Assembly (NCBI GenBank): GCA_947455025.1
Contig: CANGLU010000029.1
Span: 1-35,056, forward strand
Source of the DNA: Hyphomicrobiales bacterium
GTDB lineage: Bacteria > Pseudomonadota > Alphaproteobacteria > Rhizobiales > Beijerinckiaceae
Length of the DNA: 35,056 nucleotides
Reading direction: 5' to 3'
Position numbers and translations under genes: made by a program. Below, piece by piece: positions 1 through 8,777 of this stretch (positions within the stretch are counted from its first letter, which is position 1; each line of letters opens with the position of its first letter). The notes under the pieces were generated by a model, which saw only the letters and a program-made list of their open reading frames with translations, had not been told where the DNA came from and searched no databases.

Positions 1-345
1 AAATTTCGGGGCGAAAAGCAGGATCTTGAGGAGATGCTGGGCAATTTGGTTGATAATGCCTGCAAATGGGCGCGTCGACAGGTTGTCATAAAGGCGTCGG
101 CCTTTACAGACGCCAATGCCCATCCGTTTGTGGTGTTTGACGTATCGGATGACGGCCCCGGCCTGCCGCCCGAAAAGCGTTCCGAAGTCATCAAGCGCGG
201 CGAGCGGCTTGATGAAACCGTTCCCGGAACGGGGTTGGGTCTGTCGATTGTCGCCGACCTTGCCAAGCTTTACGGCGGCGAATTGACGCTGGATAGCACA
301 GAAAATGGTGGATTAAGAGCGCTGCTTCGTTTGCCGACGGTGTAG
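1..345 (+). CDS. Sensor histidine kinase, C-terminal end (partial)
   Basis: This is the 3' end of a gene whose start lies outside the window; the frame is open from base 1 to the TAG at 343-345. What remains is the HATPase_c domain: an N box (LVDNACKWA), a G1 box (DDGPGLPP), a G2 box (GTGLGLSIV) and the closing strand ALLRLP. These bind ATP and phosphorylate the conserved His of the missing DHp domain. The sequence resembles the PhoQ/FeuQ type of OmpR-linked kinase, so the partner regulator probably lies just upstream. That assignment is inference from a 114-residue fragment. The sensor domain and membrane segments are not visible, so no signal can be named. Confidence 0.85.
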   Translation, partial: KFRGEKQDLEEMLGNLVDNACKWARRQVVIKASAFTDANAHPFVVFDVSDDGPGLPPEKRSEVIKRGERLDETVPGTGLGLSIVADLAKLYGGELTLDSTENGGLRALLRLPTV

Positions 346-471
346 TTTTTTGGTTAGATTTGGCCTGAAAAAAGTCCGATTCGCTCCTTAGTATTCGAAT
401 TGAAATTTTTGAAACCAAATAAAGTGGCCGGGCTTGCTACACAAGAAACCTCATTCGGAGCTAAATTGACC

Positions 472-939
472 ATGACATTTAAATCTTTGACTGGGCTAAT
501 CGTCGCAGCCGGTCTTTCATTCGCTGCTGCTGGATGTTCTCAGACAACCGGACCCAATGAGTCCGGTGGTACGATTCTTGGCGCCCTTGCCGGTGGGTTG
601 ATCGGTTCCCAAGTGGGCAAAGGCTCGGGCAATACGGCGGCTATCATCGCAGGTACGATGATCGGCGGTATGGTCGGCAATTCGATCGGTCGCGGCCTTG
701 ATGAGGAAGCCAAGCGCCAAGCCTATGGTGCGCAATCTCTCGCTTTGAACAGCGGTAAGGCCACCAAATGGAACGCGCCGAGCGGATCTTATGGCTTTGT
801 CGAGCCGGGCCCCGTCTATGCCGAAAACAGCCGGACCTGCCGGACCTATACCCACAAGATCTACATCAATGGCCGTCCGGAGACGGGCACAGGCACCGCG
901 TGCAAGGCTGGCGATGGCACGTGGGATATCGTCAATTAA
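472..939 (+). CDS. Glycine-zipper 2TM outer-membrane lipoprotein (17 kDa antigen-like)
   Basis: A 155-residue lipoprotein. I place the start at ATG 472 rather than the in-frame ATG at 400, because translation from 472 gives a compact signal peptide (MTFKSLTGLIVAAG) ending in a lipobox AAGC with the lipidated Cys at residue 22. The earlier start would add 24 residues of unlike sequence. Residues about 31-77 are a glycine zipper with repeated GxxxG spacing (GALAGGLIG, GTMIGGMVGNSIG), typical of the Rickettsia 17 kDa surface antigen family and thought to insert in the membrane. The C-terminal part holds a Cys-rich short domain (SRTCRTY, GTACKAGDGTW). Such proteins contribute to envelope integrity; the exact role is not established. 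It is followed by a strong hairpin. Confidence 0.85.
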   Translation: MTFKSLTGLIVAAGLSFAAAGCSQTTGPNESGGTILGALAGGLIGSQVGKGSGNTAAIIAGTMIGGMVGNSIGRGLDEEAKRQAYGAQSLALNSGKATKWNAPSGSYGFVEPGPVYAENSRTCRTYTHKIYINGRPETGTGTACKAGDGTWDIVN

Positions 940-972
940 GCGGACTTGATTTTCTCATTTTGACAGATTTTT

Positions 973-1008
973 GAATGGCGCAGGGCGGATGACCGTTTTG
1001 CGCCATTC
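973..1008 (+). terminator. Stem-loop after the lipoprotein gene, probable terminator
   Basis: A perfect 10-bp inverted repeat, GAATGGCGCA at 973-982 and TGCGCCATTC at 999-1008, encloses a 16-nt loop and lies 34 bases after the lipoprotein stop. A broken T-rich stretch (TTGCTTCACCTTTT) follows on the + strand, so it probably ends lipoprotein transcription before ccmI. The lack of a clean U run keeps the call moderate. Confidence 0.55.
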
Positions 1009-1063
1009 TTGCTTCACCTTTTCGCGTGACGCGGTGGCGTGCGCCCTTTAATAGCATGACAGA

Positions 1064-2140
1064 ATGATTTGGCTCCTGATCGCTTCGCTAACGGGTTTTG
1101 TAATTTTGGGGCTGCTTTGGCCGCTTGCCCAAACCGTTGACGATTCCCGCAGCGTGGATGACGGCGATTTTTATCGCGGGCAATTACAAGAAATTGAACG
1201 GGATCAGGCCAGAGGGCTGCTTGATGCCCAATCGGCCGAGGACGCTAAAACGGAAGCGGCGCGCCGCTTATTGGCAGCTGCCAAAATCAGCGAGGCTCAA
1301 GCCGACCGTGCTTCGATGGCGTTACGGCGAAAAATAGCCTCGCTTGTTGCGTTAATTGGCGTTCCTGTATTGGCGCTCTCGCTTTATGCCAAGCTTGGTT
1401 CGCCCACGATGCCGGATCAACCCTTTGCCCAACGCGTGGTGCCCGCGGATGAAAATGCGGACCTTACGATAATGGTGGCAAAGGTTGAGGCGCGTCTATC
1501 CGAACATCCCGACGATGGGCTTGGTTGGGGAACGATTGCCCCGGTCTATCTTTCACTCGGCCGCTATGACGATGCGATTAAAGCCTTTGGAAACGCGCTT
1601 CATTTGATCGGCGAAACAGCCGATCTGCGTTCTGGTTTAGGTGAAGCCAAAATGGCGGCTGCGGACGGCGTTGTGACAGCTGATGCGCTATCCGATTTCG
1701 AGAAAGCCTATGCCAATGACCCGAAAAATGAGCGCGCGCAATATTACCGCGCCATGGCGGCTGAACAGGACGGCGATAAGGCAAAGGCGTTGACGCTGTA
1801 TCGCGCTTTGCTTGAAACATTGCCACCCGACTCTGAGCCTGGCCAATTGGTGGCAACGCGGATTGCGGCGCTCTCGGGAGAACAAGCCAAGCCTGTTTTT
1901 GATCCGAATGCGGGCCAATCGGCGATGATCCGCCAAATGGTCGAGCGCCTTGATGCGAGGCTTTCAACCGACGGTTCCGACCTTGAAGGATGGCTTAAAT
2001 TAATGCGGGCCTATCAGGTGCTGGGTGACGGCCCAAAAGCGAGTGATGTTTTTTCGCGTGCCAAACTAGCCAAAGCGAATGATAGCGACGCTCTAGCCAA
2101 GCTTTCGGCTGCGGCGAAAGAATTAGGGATCGCAAACTGA
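1064..2140 (+). CDS. ccmI: Cytochrome c maturation protein CcmI (CycH)
   Basis: A 358-residue membrane protein of system I cytochrome c maturation. It chaperones apocytochrome c and presents it to the CcmF/CcmH haem lyase. The N-terminal half matches CcmI: a first membrane segment at residues about 1-21, a cytoplasmic loop with a leucine-rich helical stretch (residues 30-85), and a second membrane segment near 91-110. The periplasmic remainder is rich in TPR-like helices (for example LSLGRYDDAIKAFGNALHL), which bind the C-terminal helix of apocytochromes. It opens the ccmI-E-F-H operon: its TGA overlaps the ccmE ATG by one base (TGATG). Order and length agree with rhizobial cycHJKL. The downstream PuuD protein in this window carries a CxxCH haem site and would need this system. 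Confidence 0.93.
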   Translation: MIWLLIASLTGFVILGLLWPLAQTVDDSRSVDDGDFYRGQLQEIERDQARGLLDAQSAEDAKTEAARRLLAAAKISEAQADRASMALRRKIASLVALIGVPVLALSLYAKLGSPTMPDQPFAQRVVPADENADLTIMVAKVEARLSEHPDDGLGWGTIAPVYLSLGRYDDAIKAFGNALHLIGETADLRSGLGEAKMAAADGVVTADALSDFEKAYANDPKNERAQYYRAMAAEQDGDKAKALTLYRALLETLPPDSEPGQLVATRIAALSGEQAKPVFDPNAGQSAMIRQMVERLDARLSTDGSDLEGWLKLMRAYQVLGDGPKASDVFSRAKLAKANDSDALAKLSAAAKELGIAN

Positions 2141-2589
2141 TGGCGATGACACGGAAGCAAAAGCGACTAGTGTTGATCGCATCGGCAGGTGCGGTGTTAG
2201 CCATTGCTGCGGGTCTTATTCTGTTTGCGCTCAGCGATAAGATTGTTTTTTTCTACACGCCCAGCGACATCACAAAACAAAATATTGCCGCCGGCAGCCG
2301 CGTGCGAATTGGTGGCTTGGTTGAGAATGGCAGTGTCGTGCGTGACGCCTCAATGAATGTGACGTTCCGCGTAACCGATACGGAAACATCGTTGACCGTG
2401 CATTACAAAGGCTTGTTGCCGGATCTGTTCCGCGAAGGACAAGGCGTTGTGGCCGAAGGTGTTTATCAAGGTAATAGCGATGTTGTTGCCGATACCGTGC
2501 TTGCCAAGCATGATGAAAATTATATGCCTAAAGATGTCGCCGATGCGTTGAAGAAAAAGGGCGTGTGGCAGGGAGGTAAAACCCAATGA
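2140..2589 (+). CDS. ccmE: Cytochrome c maturation haem chaperone CcmE (CycJ)
   Basis: A 149-residue periplasmic haem chaperone anchored by one N-terminal membrane helix (residues about 9-31, after a basic KQKR stretch). The body is the OB-fold typical of CcmE. The haem-binding HxxxY motif is present as HDENY, with His124 as the covalent haem attachment residue and Tyr128 as a haem-iron ligand in the family. The usual GVYQG element precedes it. The start overlaps the ccmI stop by one base; a second ATG six bases later would also serve. The end overlaps ccmF by four bases (ATGA). CcmE takes haem from CcmC, which is not in this window, and passes it to CcmF. Confidence 0.95.
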   Translation: MAMTRKQKRLVLIASAGAVLAIAAGLILFALSDKIVFFYTPSDITKQNIAAGSRVRIGGLVENGSVVRDASMNVTFRVTDTETSLTVHYKGLLPDLFREGQGVVAEGVYQGNSDVVADTVLAKHDENYMPKDVADALKKKGVWQGGKTQ

Positions 2590-4571
2590 TGGTTGAGCTG
2601 GGTCATTTTGCCCTCATCATGGCGTTTGCGACGGCGCTGATCCAAACCGTGATACCGATGTGGGGAGCCATTGCGCGAGACCCTGGCCTCGCCGGAATGG
2701 CGCGGTATTCCGCCTTCGTTACCTTTGCACTCGTTCTTATCGCCTATCTCGCTTTAACGTTTGCCTATATTGGTTCGGATTTTTCGGTTGCGAATGTTGC
2801 GATGAATTCGCATTCAACCAAGCCGTTGATGTATAAAATTTCCGGCGTATGGAGCAACCACGAAGGCTCCATGCTGTTATGGGTGATGATCCTTGTGCTG
2901 TTTGCGGCTCTCGTTGCCTTGCGTGGCGGTGGAATGCCCGAGCGGCTGCTGGCGAGCGTGCTATCGGTACAAGGTGCGATTGCAGGCGCGTTTTTGCTGT
3001 TTATCCTGCTCACCTCCAATCCGTTCGCCCGCTTGGCTGATGTGCCGTTAGAAGGGCAGGGGCTTAACCCTATTTTGGAGGATCCGGGTCTCGCGATCCA
3101 CCCGCCGATGCTTTACTTGGGCTATGTCGGCTTCTCCGTTGCGTTTTCATTTGCCGTTGGTGCCTTGGTGCACGGACGCATTGACGCGGTTTGGGCGCGC
3201 TTTGTTAGGCCTTGGACGTTATTGGCTTGGATCTTTTTAACGCTTGGCATCGCCATGGGCTCTTACTGGGCCTATTATGAATTGGGCTGGGGCGGCTGGT
3301 GGTTCTGGGACCCTGTTGAAAATGCCTCGCTGATGCCATGGCTGATGGGCACGGCGCTGCTTCATTCGACGGTCGTGATGGAAAAGCGCGATGCGTTGAA
3401 GGTGTGGACAATCCTTCTTTCTATTCTGACATTTTCACTTTCGCTTTTGGGCACGTTCCTGGTGCGCTCGGGCGTGATTACCTCTGTCCATTCCTTTGCG
3501 AGCGACCCTGCACGCGGTGTGTTTATCTTAGGCATACTCACACTATTTATTGGCGGTGGCCTTTCGCTCTTTGCATGGCGTGCCCCGAGCTTGAAGCAGG
3601 GCGGATTGTTTGCGCCCGTTTCGCGCGAAGGCGCTTTGGTTGTCAACAATCTATTCCTTGCGACATCAGCCGTCGCGGTGCTGGTTGGAACATTGTATCC
3701 GCTTGTGCTTGAGACTCTCAATGGCAGTAAGATTTCCGTCGGTGCGCCCTATTTCAATTTGACCACGGTTCCGCTGTTTGTGTGCCTTTTGATGCTTGTT
3801 CCCTTCGGCCAATCTTTGGCTTGGAAGCGCGGCGATTTAATGGGTGTTAGCCAACGCCTGTTAGCGGCGTTCGGGATAGCGCTTCTGGCCATGATGGCGA
3901 CCTTTGCAATAACACGGGGTGGTCCCGTTGCCGCACCTTTAGGCTTGGGTCTTGGCGTTTGGCTGATCGCAGGATCGGCCACGGATATGATCACCCGCTG
4001 TTACCGCCGTGGATTGTCGGTGAGCGCTGTTTTTGAACGTGCCTTAGGATTACCCCGTTCGGCATGGGGAACCGCTCTGGCACATGCAGGGATGGGAATC
4101 ACGGTGATCGGCATTTCCGCAACCGCGTGGGGCGTTGAATCATTGGCGGTTGTTGGCAAACATCAACCCCTATCCGTTGGCCCATACACCGTATCGTTAG
4201 AGCAGGCGTTTAAGCGAAAGGGTGAGGGATTTCGTGAAGACGTTGCCCAATTTTCGGTGATGGAGGGCGCTGATGCCCGTGGCCTGATCGAAACATCAAA
4301 GCGCGTTCATACGGGTCGCGAAATGCCGACGACAGAAGCTGGAATTGTGACCTATGGTCTGGGCCAGCTTTATGCGAGCGTGAATGAAATCCTTCCCGAT
4401 GGCCGTGTCAGTATTCGGTTTTACTGGAAGCCTTTGGTTACCTTGATTTGGGGCGGCGCGCTCATCATGGCGTTGGGCGGTGCGATGTCGCTTGCGGATC
4501 GCCGCGTGAGGATTGCGCTTTCTGCTAAAGCCAAACGACCCTCGGCTGTCAAAGCGGAGGCCAAAGCGTGA
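2586..4571 (+). CDS. ccmF: Haem lyase subunit CcmF (CycK)
   Basis: A 661-residue integral membrane protein, normal length for CcmF, with many hydrophobic segments throughout. The diagnostic tryptophan-rich WWD haem-handling motif is present (GWGGWWFWDPVENASL, around residues 234-249), as are the conserved flanking loops with haem-ligand histidines (for example NHEGS near residue 92 and AIHPPMLYLG near residue 170). CcmF attaches haem from CcmE to reduced CxxCH motifs of apocytochrome c in the periplasm, together with CcmH and CcmI. It starts inside the ccmE stop (ATGA overlap) and its own TGA overlaps the GTG of ccmH, so the three genes are translationally coupled. Confidence 0.96.
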   Translation: MMVELGHFALIMAFATALIQTVIPMWGAIARDPGLAGMARYSAFVTFALVLIAYLALTFAYIGSDFSVANVAMNSHSTKPLMYKISGVWSNHEGSMLLWVMILVLFAALVALRGGGMPERLLASVLSVQGAIAGAFLLFILLTSNPFARLADVPLEGQGLNPILEDPGLAIHPPMLYLGYVGFSVAFSFAVGALVHGRIDAVWARFVRPWTLLAWIFLTLGIAMGSYWAYYELGWGGWWFWDPVENASLMPWLMGTALLHSTVVMEKRDALKVWTILLSILTFSLSLLGTFLVRSGVITSVHSFASDPARGVFILGILTLFIGGGLSLFAWRAPSLKQGGLFAPVSREGALVVNNLFLATSAVAVLVGTLYPLVLETLNGSKISVGAPYFNLTTVPLFVCLLMLVPFGQSLAWKRGDLMGVSQRLLAAFGIALLAMMATFAITRGGPVAAPLGLGLGVWLIAGSATDMITRCYRRGLSVSAVFERALGLPRSAWGTALAHAGMGITVIGISATAWGVESLAVVGKHQPLSVGPYTVSLEQAFKRKGEGFREDVAQFSVMEGADARGLIETSKRVHTGREMPTTEAGIVTYGLGQLYASVNEILPDGRVSIRFYWKPLVTLIWGGALIMALGGAMSLADRRVRIALSAKAKRPSAVKAEAKA

Positions 4572-5038
4572 AAAGGCTTTTGGGGCTCGTTATCATGATG
4601 CTTGTTGCGGCAACGCCCTTATTAGCGGTCGAGCCAGATGAAATTTTAAAAGACCCAAGGCTTGAAGAACGCGCGAGGACACTTTCCTCCGAGTTGCGCT
4701 GCCTTGTGTGTCAAAACCAATCGATTGATGACTCGCATGCACCCTTGGCACGTGATCTGCGGGTACTCGTCCGGCAAAAGCTTGTGGCGGGGGATAGCGA
4801 TGACGCCGTCCGGGCCTTTCTCGTGGATCGCTATGGCGAGTTCATTCTTTTAAAGCCCCGTTTTTCGTTTGACACTTTGGCGTTGTGGTTAAGCCCCTTT
4901 GCCTTGCTCATCGTGGGCGGTGGGATGCTGCTTCGGACATCCCGTCGCGCAACCCTATCCAAAGTAGAAGCATTAGATCGCGCAGAACAGGCGCGGCTGA
5001 ATGAGTTGCTTAAGGCGAAAGACCCATCCGTCGGTTGA
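4568..5038 (+). CDS. ccmH: Cytochrome c maturation thiol reductase CcmH (CycL)
   Basis: A 156-residue periplasm-facing thiol-disulfide protein that keeps the cysteines of apocytochrome c reduced for haem attachment. A signal peptide covers residues about 1-20. The active site is the family-standard LRCLVCQNQSI with Cys45 and Cys48. A C-terminal membrane anchor runs from about residue 103 to 124. The start is a GTG at 4568 overlapping the ccmF stop by four bases; no ATG lies nearby in frame. The length suits the short alphaproteobacterial form without a fused CcmI-like TPR part. It ends the ccm operon in this window. The usual thioredoxin-like partner CcmG is not encoded here. Confidence 0.95.
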   Translation: MKRLLGLVIMMLVAATPLLAVEPDEILKDPRLEERARTLSSELRCLVCQNQSIDDSHAPLARDLRVLVRQKLVAGDSDDAVRAFLVDRYGEFILLKPRFSFDTLALWLSPFALLIVGGGMLLRTSRRATLSKVEALDRAEQARLNELLKAKDPSVG

Positions 5039-5148
5039 GGTTACCAAAATGTCATGCGGCCTTGAAACTGCGGTAACCTGATCTTCTTTAGACCAAATTC
5101 ATATATTGGGCTGAATAGTCCAAATGAAGACCGGAATGGAGAGATGAT

Positions 5149-6645
5149 ATGACATTTTCAACCGTTTTGTCGCCCAGTGGGCCAAAATACCGTACAAAGC
5201 TTTTATCAAGCATCGCAGCCTTGAGCCTTATCGGCCTCAGCATGACGATGATGGCGGATTTTGGTGCCGTTAAAGCATTGGCACAAAATCCTTCACCAGT
5301 CATCACGCAGGTGATGCCGTCTTTTGCCGATATTGTCGCGAAAGTCCGCCCTGCCGTTGTATCGGTTAAAGTTAAGCTTGAAGCGACCGCGATGAATGAG
5401 GAGGACGGGCAGGAATTTTCAATGCCGGATCTTCCGCCAGGCCATCCGCTTGAAAAATTCTTCAAGCAGTTTCGGGATCAGAATAAGCAAGGCAAGAAAG
5501 GCGCGCCCAAGCAATATGGTATGGCGCAGGGTTCCGGCTTTTTCATCACACCGGATGGTTACGTCGTGACGAATAATCACGTTGTCGAAAATGCGATTGA
5601 AGTAACGCTGACAACGGACGATGGAAAAACCCTAGACGCCAAAATTATAGGCCGCGATCCAAAGACGGATTTGGCTTTGCTCAAAACCGTTGAGAATGGA
5701 CCATTTCCAACCGTTTCGTTTGCCAATGCTTCGCCACGCGTTGGCGATTGGGTCGTTGCTGTAGGTAACCCCTTTGGTCTTGGTGGTACGGTTACGGCAG
5801 GCATTGTATCGGCACGCGGACGTGATATCGGCTCCGGTCCCTATGACGATTATTTGCAAATTGATGCGCCCGTTAACCGCGGTAATTCCGGCGGCCCAAC
5901 CTTCAACCTCAACGGTGAAGTGGTGGGTGTGAATACGGCCATCTATTCGCCATCGGGTGGCAGTGTCGGTATTGCTTTTGCCATTCCTTCTGAGACGGTT
6001 TCGAGCGTTATCGGGTCGCTGAAAGATGGCGGCTCGGTGGCACGTGGTTATCTTGGCGTGCAGATCCAGCCGGTAACGGCCAACATCGCCGAGAGCCTCG
6101 GTTTGAAGGGCACGAAAGGCGCTCTGGTGGCTGATGCGCAGCCTGGCACGCCAGCCGCTGAGGCGGGGCTAAAGCCGGGCGACACGATTACGGAAGTCAA
6201 TGGCGAGATGATGGCCAGCCCGCGGGAAGTTTCGCGGCGGATATCGCAAGTTAAGCCCGGAGACACAGCGACCATTACCTATATTCGGAACGGCAAGGAA
6301 TTGACGGCTACAATAAAATTGGCCGCCATTCCCGAGCAAAAAGTTGCAGCGGCTGATCCTGCAGCTGTTGTGAAAGCATCACCCGCTTTCGGGTTAACAC
6401 TGGCGCCTGCCAAAGACGGCTCAGGCGTTCTCGTGACCGATGTTGATCCATCCGGCGTTGGTTATGAACAGGGCATGCAAAAGGGCGATGTAATCCTAGA
6501 GATTGGGGGCAAACCCGTTGTTAAGCCTGCTGAAGTCCGCTCGGCGATCGATGAAGCCCGCAAGGATGGCCGGAAAGCCATTATCCTTCGTGTAAAAAAT
6601 GAAGAAACGACGCGGTTTGTTGCCTTAGCCTTCCCTAAGGCCTGA
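5149..6645 (+). CDS. degP: Periplasmic serine protease/chaperone of the DegP/HtrA (Do) family
   Basis: A 498-residue S1C protease that removes misfolded envelope proteins. A long signal peptide ends in an ALA motif near residue 45. The trypsin-like domain holds the catalytic triad: His144 (TNNHVVENA), Asp174 (KTDLALLK) and Ser247 (GNSGGP). Two PDZ domains follow at about residues 300-390 and 410-495, each with a carboxylate-binding loop (YLGVQI; FGLTL). The Shine-Dalgarno GGAGAG lies just before ATG 5149. A hairpin with a T run follows at once, separating it from the response regulator gene. Periplasmic stress control through the neighbouring two-component pair is plausible by position only; no operator was recognised. 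Confidence 0.95.
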   Translation: MTFSTVLSPSGPKYRTKLLSSIAALSLIGLSMTMMADFGAVKALAQNPSPVITQVMPSFADIVAKVRPAVVSVKVKLEATAMNEEDGQEFSMPDLPPGHPLEKFFKQFRDQNKQGKKGAPKQYGMAQGSGFFITPDGYVVTNNHVVENAIEVTLTTDDGKTLDAKIIGRDPKTDLALLKTVENGPFPTVSFANASPRVGDWVVAVGNPFGLGGTVTAGIVSARGRDIGSGPYDDYLQIDAPVNRGNSGGPTFNLNGEVVGVNTAIYSPSGGSVGIAFAIPSETVSSVIGSLKDGGSVARGYLGVQIQPVTANIAESLGLKGTKGALVADAQPGTPAAEAGLKPGDTITEVNGEMMASPREVSRRISQVKPGDTATITYIRNGKELTATIKLAAIPEQKVAAADPAAVVKASPAFGLTLAPAKDGSGVLVTDVDPSGVGYEQGMQKGDVILEIGGKPVVKPAEVRSAIDEARKDGRKAIILRVKNEETTRFVALAFPKA

Positions 6646-6651
6646 TATGAT

Positions 6652-6679
6652 GGCGGTGGCTTGGGCCACCACCTTTTCT
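6652..6679 (+). terminator. Rho-independent terminator after degP
   Basis: GGCGGTGGC (6652-6660), loop TTGG, then GCCACCACC (6665-6673) form a stem of six G/C-rich pairs, one C-A mismatch and two more pairs, followed by TTTTCTC. It begins six bases after the degP stop. It also falls in the 5' extension of the next open frame, which supports starting that gene at 6719. Confidence 0.75.
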
Positions 6680-6718
6680 CTTGACCAAAACTGTAAAATA
6701 AGTCGACATTTTATCACG

Positions 6719-7402
6719 ATGAAAATTTTGATTGTTGAGGACGACGCCTCCGCTTCTACCTATTTGGACAAGGCCTTCCGCGAGCAGGGCCATGTGGTCG
6801 ATATCGCGTCCGATGGGCTGGATGGTTATGCACTGGCTTCCGATGGGCAATATGACGCGATCATTGTTGATCGCATGATACCGCGCATGGATGGCTTGTC
6901 GCTTATTCATGGTTTGCGGGAGCAAAAAATTGATACACCCATTTTGATTCTATCAGCGCTCGGACAAGTGGACGATCGGGTAAAGGGGCTACGCGCCGGT
7001 GCGGATGATTATTTGGCGAAGCCCTATTCGTTCTCGGAATTATTAGCGCGGGTTGAAATTCTATCGCGTCGCGGCCGATCCATTCCCGCCGAAGATACTG
7101 TCTACCGGGTTTCTGATCTTGAGCTTAATCGATTAAGCCGCCGCGTTACCCGCTCTGAAACCGAGATTGATTTGCAACCGCGTGAATTTAGACTTTTAGA
7201 ATATCTGATGCGTCATGCGGGCCAAGTTGTGACACGGACGATGCTTTTAGAAAATGTATGGGATTATCATTTCGATCCTCAGACAAACGTAATTGACGTT
7301 CATGTTTCAAGGCTGCGTGCCAAGATTGATAAAGGGTTCGACAATCCGCTGATCCATACGGTTCGCGGTGCCGGATATACGGTCCGTGACAGCGCTCGGT
7401 AG
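6719..7402 (+). CDS. OmpR-family response regulator
   Basis: A 227-residue DNA-binding response regulator. The receiver domain (residues 1-115) has the acidic pair Asp8/Asp9, the phospho-acceptor Asp51 (IIVDRMIPRMDG) and the invariant lysine in LAKPYS. A winged-helix Trans_reg_C domain fills residues about 130-225 (RLLEYLMRH, VWDYHFDP, IHTVRGAGYTV). The sequence is of the CusR/CzcR-like branch, but no metal genes adjoin it and I do not infer a metal signal. I choose ATG 6719 because it gives the standard MKILIVEDD start and because the longer frame from 6647 would translate the degP terminator. It overlaps the downstream kinase gene, so the two form a pair. Confidence 0.93.
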   Translation: MKILIVEDDASASTYLDKAFREQGHVVDIASDGLDGYALASDGQYDAIIVDRMIPRMDGLSLIHGLREQKIDTPILILSALGQVDDRVKGLRAGADDYLAKPYSFSELLARVEILSRRGRSIPAEDTVYRVSDLELNRLSRRVTRSETEIDLQPREFRLLEYLMRHAGQVVTRTMLLENVWDYHFDPQTNVIDVHVSRLRAKIDKGFDNPLIHTVRGAGYTVRDSAR

Positions 7403-8777
7403 GCTCTTTCGAACAACAGCGTTTAAGTTAGCGCTGATTTTTCTTGTTATATTTACGATCTTTGCCGGGTCGATTTTGGGATATGTTGCCTTCAGTGCGC
7501 GACACCTTCTTGAAGAGCAAGTTAATCTAACCGTTAACGAAGAAATTAAGGGCCTCTTGGCCCAGTTCAATACCGGCGGTGTGCTTCGTCTTGTTCGCCA
7601 GATTGAACGCCGTTCGCATCAGCCTGGCTCTTCCCTTTATCTCGTAACGACGGCCGCGGGTGAAACCCTTGCCGGAAATATTTCGAGTGTGGATAGCGAG
7701 GGCTTGCTAGAAGCGGGATCGTATCAACTTTATTATCGAGTCGTCGAAGAAGGTGAACCAAGGCCGCATCGCGCCATCGTCGAGACGGTTATATTGCCTG
7801 GCGGATTTCGGTTGCTTGTTGGACGCGATCTGGATGAAACGGATCGATTCCATACAATTATTTTGCGGGCAGCGGGTTGGTCTATTCTGCTAATTTTGGC
7901 TTTGGCCCTAATGGGCGGCTTATTCGTAGCACGCCGTGTATTAAGCCGTGTTGACCATATGACGGAAACGACGCGCACGATTATGGCCGGCGATCTTTCT
8001 GGCCGTTTGGCCGTAACCGGAACGAATGACGAGCTTGACCGCTTGGCGCAAAGTTTAAATGCCATGCTCGATCGCATCGGCGAATTAATGGCGGGACTGC
8101 GTGAAGTTTCAGACAATATTGCACATGATTTGAAGACCCCTTTAACGCGGTTGCGAAACAGCGCCGAAGAAGCCTTACGGGTTGGCGGTTCGTCGACCTC
8201 TTATCGTGACGCTCTGGAGCATACGATTGAAGAGGCAGACGGTCTTATTAAGATCTTTAATGCTCTTCTCATGATTGCAAGAGCCGAAGCCGGAAATGTC
8301 CTCGAGGGAATGACCATTGAGGATGCCAGCGAGATTGCACGGGATGTCGTTGAACTCTACGAGCCTTTTGCCGAGGAAGCTGGCATCCATCTCGAAATTG
8401 ACGCCGCCGAAACGGCCCCGATCCACGCCTCGCGTGAACTCATTGGACAAGCTTTGGCCAATCTGATTGATAATGCCATCAAATATTCATCTCAGAATAC
8501 CATGACCGACATGGATCGCTCGGTTATCGTGTCGGTAAAAAAAGAAGAAAAGAGAGTTCTGTTAACCGTTGCTGATCGTGGGCCAGGTATACCTGAAGCC
8601 GATATGGAGCGTGTTTTGGAGCGATTTGTTCGGTTGGAAACATCGCGTACGCGAGCGGGTTCAGGACTTGGGCTATCACTCGTCGCTGCGGTCGCGCGCC
8701 TTCATGGTGGAACGCTTAAACTCGAAGATCATAGGCCAGGCCTGAAGGCCATTATGTCTGTTCCGAGCATTCCATGA
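7368..8777 (+). CDS. Sensor histidine kinase, partner of the preceding regulator
   Basis: A membrane histidine kinase of up to 469 residues. Two transmembrane helices (about 18-40 and 165-187) bracket a periplasmic sensor loop of roughly 120 residues. Next come a HAMP linker (about 188-240, after RRVLSRVDHMTETT), a DHp domain with phosphorylated His253 (NIAHDLKTPLTRLR), and HATPase_c with N box LIDNAIKYS, G1 DRGPGIP and G2 GSGLGLSLV. The start is uncertain: GTG 7368 overlaps the regulator gene by 35 bases, and GTG 7386 gives a 17-base overlap and an equally good protein. The last four bases overlap the glnE start (ATGA). The signal sensed is not evident. Confidence 0.92.
   Translation: MPDIRSVTALGRLFRTTAFKLALIFLVIFTIFAGSILGYVAFSARHLLEEQVNLTVNEEIKGLLAQFNTGGVLRLVRQIERRSHQPGSSLYLVTTAAGETLAGNISSVDSEGLLEAGSYQLYYRVVEEGEPRPHRAIVETVILPGGFRLLVGRDLDETDRFHTIILRAAGWSILLILALALMGGLFVARRVLSRVDHMTETTRTIMAGDLSGRLAVTGTNDELDRLAQSLNAMLDRIGELMAGLREVSDNIAHDLKTPLTRLRNSAEEALRVGGSSTSYRDALEHTIEEADGLIKIFNALLMIARAEAGNVLEGMTIEDASEIARDVVELYEPFAEEAGIHLEIDAAETAPIHASRELIGQALANLIDNAIKYSSQNTMTDMDRSVIVSVKKEEKRVLLTVADRGPGIPEADMERVLERFVRLETSRTRAGSGLGLSLVAAVARLHGGTLKLEDHRPGLKAIMSVPSIP

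Noticed and set aside
400-471. Upstream in-frame start for the lipoprotein
   Set aside because: It would bury the signal peptide and lipobox behind 24 unlike residues; ATG 472 gives a normal lipoprotein signal.
6647-6718. Longer start for the response regulator
   Set aside because: The extension is the degP terminator hairpin read as protein; the receiver domain begins at ATG 6719.
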